64,000 nt of DNA, taken from positions 40,189 to 104,188 of the forward strand of contig JADNRX010000196.1 in the NCBI GenBank assembly GCA_015501595.1. Reading direction: 5' to 3'. The position numbers and the translations under genes are program-made. Under the pieces are notes generated by a model, which worked only from the letters and a program-made list of their open reading frames with translations, did no database searches and was not told the origin of the DNA. The DNA is from Hymenopellis radicata (Eukaryota; Basidiomycota; Agaricomycetes; Agaricales; Physalacriaceae). Shown piece by piece: positions 56,427 to 64,000 of the stretch; position 1 is the stretch's first letter, and every line of letters starts with the position of its first letter.

Positions 56427-58791
56427 GACGCGTCGCTGATGTGAGGAATCTGATCTCCAGGATGAAGGTGATGGAGGTCAGAAGGAAAGTGTCAACTTGC
56501 CGGATTGGGATGATCGACGTTCTTGCTTCCGTCCCATCATGTCGCGTCAGTGTCGCTCCGGCGTCTCATGGATTCGACCCTTCTATGGTTGGAGATTCTG
56601 TTCCTGCTGCCCCTGATAGTGTTCTATGGGTCCAGTCTTCGTCAGTCTTTGTCGAATTGCCTGCAAGACAACCACGCACCTCTGGATACCCACTGTCCGA
56701 ATACTTCTCGTTGCTTTCTGCTTCCCGAGAAATCTGACTACGGTTCTGGACGAGTTGAACGACCTGCGCTGGGTGTATTGTGCTGATGTGACGGTCGTGT
56801 CCTTGTTCGACCTGACACAGCGTCTACAAGAAAGCTCAGCGCTTCACGCAGACTAGGAGATGTATACCCACCTTCTGGTCACCACGTATCGCGTTCTCGA
56901 CTTCTAAATCGTCTTGAACGAGTTCTCGCCGCTGGTACAATCTAGTGCAGGTGCATCAGCACAGATACGCCATAGAGATGACTTGTGCTTACCATGCCCG
57001 TGCTATTCCTGGTCTCCGTAGCAGTTGACGACTGTACGAGGTGTCTGAAATGAACTTTACGAAGGAGACGACATGCTTACCAGTTTCGAGTCGAGGTGAT
57101 CTTCTCCATGTTGCGCGGACAATACTGACGACACTCCACGCGCTGAGAGAATAGCTTTTAAGCAGGCGAGCGGCGTGAGACTGGGAGCGATGTTACCGCA
57201 GAATTTACGGATTTCAAGCGTCGACGCTGTGCGCGGAGGTGACGGTAAGAGGGAAAGGAAGAATGGGGACTACAATCTGACGTTCGTCCACAGAACGAAT
57301 TCAGGTCCCCGCCGGATGAATCTTCCCGTGTGTAAGATGCGTTCGGGCGTCCGATCGTTGGCTTGGTTTCCGCGTCTTGAAGTTGTCCCGTGGCATCGTC
57401 TTGTGAAGGTAATTTCCCGCAAGTATTCATATTCGCTTGGACTCAGTGCAGTCGTATAAACGCGCAAGTTCAAGTGTTCAGACAGTGTATATGCTATGTA
57501 GAACAGAGGTATGTGCCATCATTCTTCAATATTCCTCACATCAGTGACCAATATTACCCTGCAGCATCATTCTCCAGATTACGAATGGCGGCTAATGGCT
57601 CGGTCTTGTTTTCGAAATAGAGAGCTGTACATGCTTTGTACTACCATGATATCTATATGTATCGAATGCTGCTCTTCAAGTGCGTCGACTGACACGAGAG
57701 GGACGTGATTTCATGCAGAGCAAAACTTTGGCCACACCACCTCCTTTTGATGCGACGGCGCGTCTGTACTGCGCATGAGTCAGTGGCTTAGTGATTTCGG
57801 GTCCAGACGCCGGCCCACCATATCACACTCCAATTGCGAGAGCTATAAAGACCTCGAGAATTCGTTTTGATTTCCATCACCCATCTTTCCTCCTTGCCGT
57901 TATGCTGTCGTGATGCTCGACCGATGTTCTCTTCACTGTCTTCTCTTCACGCCCAGTTCTCTCTCGACTTTGATGTTCAAGTGAGTGTCTGGTGCATTTT
58001 ACCGCCATCATTGTCTGACTTGTTCGTGTAGGGATCTTGTTTTCCGTTGACTGTAGGTTCTCATGCTGACGTCTAGATGTCTGACTCGTGACCGATTCTG
58101 TCTCGATTCGCAAGCTTGAGTGCTACGAATTCGACGGCAGCACGGTGTGTAACAGTGAATCGCATAAAATTCACTTATTCAACCTTTTAGGTGTCCGTGT
58201 GTGCTGGGGCAAACACCACAGCTTCGGCTGCCCAAGACGGGGACTGTGCGAGCCAGATATGGGATGGTAGGGGTCGTTTTGCCTCCACCCGAACCGATCT
58301 TGCGCGCAGTTGGTATTTAGCCTGGTATCCTGCCCGCCCTCCCTGGAGCAGCGTAATCAGCACCCGAGACTTCTTTTTTTTTAATTCTAGCTGTGAGACA
58401 TCTAATGCTGCACTCACCAGCCCCATCCCTGGGTAACGGACCTCTTCCGGTTTGGATCTCGGCCGAGAAGACCAGCTCGACTTAGCAGGGCACTATGCTC
58501 GTACTTGCAATTTATTGAGATTAGCTTGTAATTACTATATTAGGACTACTCTGCTACAAAATATATTGCACGCGTCTGAATTGAACCCGCGACTCGAACT
58601 TTGAGCAGCATGACGCCTCGTCAGCACGACCAAGAGGACACCTACAACACGACCAAGAGGACACCACACCCGAAGAAGGCCAACCCACGAAGAGCCCACG
58701 AACGAGTATGCACAGCCACACCGGGGTTGCTCACGCTTCTACATAGTACTTGCCCTGCCTCTTCCTCTCCGACTGGGACTGATTGCAATAG

Positions 58792-60427
58792 GCATGGAGA
58801 AACCAAGGCGGATTTCCGGTTAATGCGCGCACTTGCAAACACCTCAAGGAGCTCCTCGGCGATGCCTACGAGATCGCGCGTCTCAAGCTCAAGAACCCTG
58901 ACGGACCCGCACCCACCTCGTCCAAGGCCAAGTCGAAGCCGGCTAGCAAATCTAAGCCCCCTAGCAAGACTGCTAAGCCGGCGAGCAAAGCCAGCAAGCC
59001 AGCCAGCAAGGGCGCCGGGACTCCCAGCAAGAGAAAGCGCGGTCAGGACGATGACAACGAAGATGATGATGAAGAGGACGAGGACGAGGACGAACAACCG
59101 GCCAAAAAGACGCGTACACAGCCTGCGAGAAAGAAGAAGAGCGACGACGATGACGACTCGGGGCCCACAGCGTACAAAGCTGCACCTGAACTGCTCTTAG
59201 CCAACAAATGGGATATCGAGAAGGGTCCTGATCCAACAGGGTGGCTTATTTCCGAAAAGTTAGATGGCGTTCGGTATGCGGGCTCTTCATGTCAAGTGTT
59301 TCTCCTAATTTGTGCTCAGGACCTATTACGACGGCAAGCAAATGTACAGTCGCCTCGGAAATCCCTTCACGCCTCCCAAATGGTTCCTCGACAGTACGTA
59401 TCGCCACCGCCCATCTAAAACAATTTGTTGAACCCCCAACTAGAACTGCCCAAGGACGTGACGCTCGATGGCGAGCTCTTTAGCGGACGAGGCAAATTCC
59501 AGGATACTATATCCATCGTCAAGACCATGAACTCGCCGCACTGGAAGGATATCACGTTCCAGGTATTCGACATTCCCTCCAAGGGCAACGAGCCGTTCGA
59601 GAAGCGGATTAAACACCTGGAGCGACTCTTTGGCGAGGAGGGCCCGTATGAATCTGATAAGGTCAAGGTGGTCGAGCACATCGCCGCCAAAAGCCGGGAG
59701 CATGTTCTCGAGGAGCTCAAGAAGGTGGAGACTCTCGGTGGCGAGGGCCTGATGCTCCGCAAGCCTGGCTCGCAATACGAAGGTCGTCGATCTGCCACTC
59801 TGCTCAAAGTCAAGGTTTGTGTTCGTCTCTTACTCGGTTTATTCTGAAGCCTCACGGTGGTGATAGACATTCTACGACGCCGAGGCCATCGTGACTGGAC
59901 ATAACGAAGGCCATGGTCGCAACGTCGGCGTCTGTGGGGCGCTTCTATGCAAAATGGAGTCTGGAAAGGCGTTCAAGGTCGGCTCGGGGTTGAACGACAA
60001 GCAGCGCAAGAACCCGCCCAAGGTTGGGACCATCATCACGTATCGGTTCCAGGAGCTTACGCGCGACGGGGTGCCGCGGTTCCCCACGTTCGTCGGAGAA
60101 GCCGTGGACAAGGACGAGCCCAAGGATGCAGAGGTACCCGAGCATCGACTTCTGTATATACCACGGGACAGTATAGTACCTTTGCCTGGACATTCTCTTA
60201 TACCGTATGATATCAATCAGATCCATTTCTCCTCTGTGTTGCGTGGGGTATTTTGCCCAGTGACCTGTTCAGTGGGAAAGTCTAGGCCGAAGCGACACAT
60301 GAACAACGGACACGGATACATTGACCATTGGATGGGAACCACGCTGTCCTTGCTACATGTACCGGGTAGGCACTATCAGACCAAAATATCGTCGCTACAC
60401 CGCACGCAAGTAGGACTGCAGCGATGA
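58792..60427 (+). pseudogene. DNA ligase copy C, 5' exons missing and altered C-terminus
   Basis: Exons 58792-59273, 59320-59393, 59444-59814 and from 59867. The microexon bases TACTTGCCCT survive at 58747-58756 but the following donor is deleted, so the SWIM finger cannot be spliced. The catalytic motifs are intact. After PKDAEVPEHR a deletion removes the normal stop and joins the frame to downstream and R1 sequence, adding about 80 foreign residues up to a stop at 60427. Exons are otherwise clean, so the truncation is recent. Confidence 0.75.
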
Positions 60428-60490
60428 CGAACAAACCGTAATGATCATGGAAACGATCCCTGGTCACCAAACGCCACATCAAAGCATGGG
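60262..60490 (-). repeat. Partial R1 in unit C
   Basis: Contains GTGACCTGTTCAGTGGGAAA, CCATTGGATGGGAACCACGC and CATCAAAGCATG, matching the inner part of the unit-B insertion. The left third of R1 is absent. Confidence 0.7.
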
Positions 60491-60702
60491 ATGCGGCGGC
60501 GGCAATCAATGGCTATGATCATCCATCAGAGCCCTAAAGTCTTTACCTCTCTGGAAGTGGAAATGTTGGTTCTCAGAATGCAATAGCGACATATTTCAAA
60601 ACACAGTTTCATTCGACTTTGACAATACAGTTCAATACACATCGCTTCACATATCATGACCGAGAGCTGTCTCTGTGGCTACTATCACTAGGTACTAGGG
60701 GC

Positions 60703-61077
60703 TTAAAAGACCGCAACGCTCTCCCAATTGAACCTGCGACCAGCAAACGAACATCATTAAGTAGTTCCACTTCATCAAACAAAGTTCACTTACCCGACAG
60801 GCGCGTTTGAACATCCAGAGCCGCCACCAAGCACCGATTGCGCGCCATTAGTGCAGGCATCGTGCTGCCCGCCAGATTCGAAGAACTGGATTTGACTGGG
60901 GACACCGGAATAGCCGATGGACTTGACCGACGCGCCGCCGAGAGTGAGACATTCGTTGGACGATGCGCCGCTGCTGAAGACGAGAGAGCCGGTGCAGTCG
61001 GCCCCGGCGAAGCCGTTGATTTGGGCCGACATCGCCAGAGAGGCGGAAGCAAGGAGAACGAAGACGTTGAATTGCAT
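60703..61077 (-). CDS. Small secreted cysteine-containing protein, copy C
   Basis: Exon 1 61077-60794 and exon 2 60733-60703, giving 104 residues. The donor, acceptor, signal peptide, four cysteines and tail are as in the other copies; the protein has HDACTN like copy B. All three genes of the family in this window are therefore full length and spliceable. The 5' flank carries the same F-box scrap. Confidence 0.85.
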
Positions 61078-61240
61078 GATCGTAGCTTCTAAATGACCGA
61101 AAAAAAGTGGGGTGAGTTGAAAAAGGTGGGTGCAGGGGAGGATTGGAGAGGAGAGCTGACCTGGTTCAAGGTGGAAGAGGAGCTGAGTGAAAACCCTCGA
61201 GAAGGAGGGGTATTTGTATGTTTCCTATCCCAAATTGTCG

Positions 61241-61366
61241 TAAGGAATACGTTGTCATCGCAGGCATATTGGAATATGAGGATTATCAGCTCGGTAGGGA
61301 GGGGGTTCGTGGGTACAGACGCGCCTACGCTTGGAGGTGTCCGGATACGGTGTTCAAGGCCGCATG
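61241..61366 (-). pseudogene. F-box gene scrap upstream of secreted protein, copy C
   Basis: Third copy of the scrap, with CTACCGAGCTGATAATCCTC matching the F-box start region apart from one base. Same orientation and distance from the secreted-protein start as in A and B. Confidence 0.7.
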
Positions 61367-61849
61367 AGGATGTCGTCGCTGGGTATCATTAGTACATCCT
61401 CGATGTCAACAAGCATTGCGGAAGACTTACCGAGCAACGCCGTCGTTGTTCGAGCCGAGGAGAAGTCTAGGCCGACGTCGACACTCGCCAAAATACAAGT
61501 CCTAAGAACAAAAGGTCAACTGAGTAAGAATAGACTTAAATTTGAAAAGCCCACCATGGCGTGACGAGAGCGCACTGGTCCTCCACGTCGTGCGAGACGG
61601 TTCACAACAATAAATACCCGCCATCCATATGCTCCACCCGCCGCCTTGAAGTTGAGGATCATCCCGACCTCCCGCCCCCCACTCGCGCCACGTCTTGCGG
61701 GTTCGGCGCATGTCGTAGGACCCCGACGATGGCGTATCCTCCATGGTACGGTCAGATTCCTCCGACTCCAGTCGTCATACGCCTCCCACTCTCATCTAAC
61801 GGATAAGATCAGCTTATGAAGGAATTGCGAAAATTTAACACTCTTACCT

Positions 61850-63242
61850 TCGCATGACAACGCAGTCAGCGATGTCCCCGCTGGGTAAAGACGGTCCTTG
61901 AGTCGTCAGCCCTCGAAGCTTCCTCTGCGTCGGGGTTCACAATCCGGACGTCGCACGCTACATCGTGGTGGAACAACGTCAGGCGATCCCCAGTCATACG
62001 CAGCAAGTCCAGTAGCAGATAGAAACGATGTAGCTGGCCCATCATGAGAAGTACCGTCGTTGTTGATTCCTGAAGGGATTCAAAGACTGGATAATGTCAT
62101 TAGTACAAGGGAGTTCACGTCAACTTTACCCAAAGACCAACCATAAAAGAGACGCCGTCCATACTTCGTACCAGGTGTCCATGGGATCAAGGCCATGCAA
62201 TCGTGAAGCGGCTATAGCGCTCGCAGGTTGTCCTTGAAATGCGGTCCCAAGACGTATCCTGCGGGATATGGCAGCGGTCTTGGTCAAGACGCCCATTCGG
62301 GGTGTCGAAGGACGGGGTAGTAATCTGTCGCCCTCCAGTATCGGGAGCAGCCTTATCATCGGACCCTTCCCACCGGCGCGAAGCCAAATGGGACAAGGAC
62401 GCGTCGCGAAGACAACGTCCCGAACGTCGGCCAGCGACAAACAAGGCATCCCGCAGTCCGAAGTTCTGTCATAAATATCAGCAAAGCCTGAGCAAAGAAT
62501 CAACGTGGTATACTTACAATGTAAGACCGAAGATCCACGCCCGTCGGCGCTGGTTCAGACGAGCGCGCCAGACTAAGTCGTCGTCGGGGGTTCGTGTCCA
62601 TGGCGATAATGGTGTGAATCTAGAACGACGTTAAAGAATGGGGGAGTAGAAAGAGCACAAGAGAACGAACCTTCCAAGCTCAAAACAAGTTCCCGACAGC
62701 CTGCTCAACATCTGGTAAAAGGATGGGGGGGGGGGGGGTGAGTAGGGGTTACAACGGTCCAGAAGGCGACGAACCAAGGTGCAAATAGGAGGCGGAAATA
62801 ATCAAGGAAGCCAGGCGCGACAATGTCGTCCACATCGCGCTGGACAGCGTACACAAAAAAATCTGTAAAATGTTGTCAGCAAGCCAATTAACGACGACAA
62901 CAAACAAACAGACATACCAGAGCGTGATAGGGCGACATAAAAGGCGCTGAGGGAGGGCAGCAGTGAGCGAGGAAATCAACGATGATGGTGGGAAGAGGAA
63001 ACGGACCTGTCACGATCACGATGTCGGTCACGTTATAAATGCGTCGGGAACGCGCTGGCGAGAGCAGCGGCGACGACGACGCAGAGAGAAATAATAGTAG
63101 AAGGAAAGTAGGAGATGATGGGGTAGAGTATGGCCATGTAGACCGAAGTAAGACTAGTGGAGGAGGAGGGAAGAATGGGAGAGAGGGAATGATGGGCTCT
63201 AACCAAATCCCATCGCCTTTTATCCAGGTTTCCAGCCCCCAA
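61850..63242 (-). other. Conserved minus-strand region with hydrophobic segments, copy C
   Basis: Third copy of the region. A segment, FLCTLSSAMWTTLSRLASLI, appears in frame here because of one extra base in a homopolymer relative to A. A run of 14 G (62725-62738) lies within it and is absent in A and B. Confidence 0.35.
62725..62738 (+). repeat. Poly-G run, 14 nt
   Basis: Fourteen consecutive G after GGAT. Copy A has GGATGTGGGGTG and copy B GCATGGGGGGTG at the same place, so the run expanded in C or is an assembly artefact. Confidence 0.9.
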
Positions 63243-63506
63243 GGGTCCATCAGAGACGTAAATACATCCGGGTAGTCAACCACAACCGTGCGCGACCGTC
63301 GGACAACACGAAATCTTTCCAATATTCGGGCGCATTCTGCCCCGCCACACAATCTCGCTTGTTGTCGATTCGCCGCCCTGTACAAAAGACAGCGAAGCGG
63401 ATATAAACAAAGTAGGTGTAATAACTGAACTTGGAAATAGTCAGACCTCAAGACACGTAGTGAACCCGAAGCAAATGAAACTTACCTCCTCCTCCAGAAT
63501 GCACTA

Positions 63507-63827
63507 TTGCGACTTTCCCGTCCTCGAGTCAAGCTTCCAGCAGCCAAACCACCGGAATTAGGTGAAGGGTCTACCCCTGAGAATCTGATGGGAGTCATAC
63601 TGGAGCGCCTGGGCACGGAGCTAATGAAAACTTACACATTGGACTTTTCACCCGGATGGGCGCAACGCTTCGCGTTGCCAATTAAACCCTTTCGAGAACG
63701 GAGCAAGACATCCGGTGACGTTCTGATATCATGTCATATCAGTCAGCACAAAGTCAAAGCCGTTGAAACACGGAAAAGGTACGAACCTTTTCAGCATACG
63801 AGTGACACAGCGCGAATCGCGCGTTAA
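63507..63827 (+). other. Conserved short frame, copy C
   Basis: A 106-codon frame, the longest version of the three. It ends FQHTSDTARIAR. No recognisable domain. It contains the hairpin at 63662-63678. Confidence 0.28.
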
Positions 63828-64000
63828 CGTTGAATTGATGTCCTGCAGAAATGAGTAAATAGTCGCAGATAGTGTATTCAGGGTATATACACCTAATACA
63901 GTTGTCAGATTTAATAACAGAGAGCGGGAAACGAGTTTTAGCCAAAAGTTTCAGAGGGACGGAGGAAGACGACACTGGCGTCATTTCCCCGCATCCGAGG

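Larger units (their letters stand above)
45620..56464. repeat. Tandem unit, copy B (complete, 10.8 kb)
   Basis: The only complete unit in the window: upstream module, 5'-truncated ligase, R1 insertion, secreted protein, F-box scrap, conserved minus-strand region, short frames, hairpin array. Its right junction runs directly into copy C without any insertion and shows the unoccupied version of the site where the DIRS element sits in copy A. Confidence 0.9.
56465..64000. repeat. Tandem unit, copy C (cut by window end)
   Basis: Upstream module 56465-58722, then ligase, R1 remnant, secreted protein, F-box scrap, conserved minus-strand region and short frame, ending before the hairpin array would begin. 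Directly continuous with copy B. Confidence 0.9.

Noticed and set aside
25776..64000. Interpretation of the array as a giant Starship-type element
   Set aside because: No DUF3435-type captain recombinase next to a boundary was seen. The tyrosine recombinase present belongs clearly to the nested DIRS element.

Overview
The window is nuclear DNA of a filamentous basidiomycete, most likely an Agaricomycete. Genes are split by many short GT-AG introns of about 45-75 nt. The gene families (cytochrome P450s with fungal N-termini, F-box/LRR proteins, small secreted proteins, a glyoxal-oxidase fragment, a DIRS-type retroelement with tyrosine recombinase) are typical of that class. There are no operons, ribosome-binding sites or CRISPR arrays.

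1-25.8 kb is a low-copy gene region: two F-box genes (1.3-2.5 and 11.4-12.8 kb), a broken PDR-type ABC-transporter fragment beside a minisatellite (3.6-4.3 kb), a conserved protein with weak resemblance to the alkyladenine-glycosylase fold (4.6-5.8 kb), three hypothetical genes, a small membrane protein (10.4-10.9 kb), a tail-anchored mini-protein (15.4 kb), P450 / old-yellow-enzyme / LAMTOR1-like / P450 genes (16.2-25.2 kb), and two MITE-like inverted-repeat elements (7.45 and 18.7 kb). Seven frame breaks resolved in five different single-copy genes are all a net loss of one base, which points to consensus errors rather than to many pseudogenes.

25.8-64 kb is a tandem segmental array. A unit of about 10.8 kb occurs as copies A (from about 26.0 kb), B (45.6-56.5 kb) and C (56.5 kb to the window end). 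Each carries an ATP-dependent DNA ligase, a 104-aa small secreted cysteine protein on the minus strand, a scrap of F-box gene directly upstream of the secreted protein, a conserved but unresolved minus-strand region, and (A and B; C is cut off first) a chain of GC-rich perfect hairpins. Only copy A has the complete ligase, with an N-terminal SWIM zinc finger partly encoded by a 10-nt microexon. B and C lack the 5' exons. The secreted protein is intact in all three copies.

The A/B junction is filled by a DIRS-like element (about 33.94-45.62 kb: Gag, zinc knuckles, RT/RNase H, tyrosine recombinase). It is itself interrupted by two inverted copies of a DNA transposon, called X1 and X2 here (TIR CATCAGGAAAAA, 2-bp target duplications). 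Removing them in silico restores the RT and recombinase frames exactly. X2 carries a captured glyoxal-oxidase fragment.

The observations most worth a second look are the chain of hairpins with co-varying stems, two of them able to fold as T-shaped three-way junctions; the SWIM-ligase; the selective preservation of the secreted protein; and the gene-capturing TIR element.
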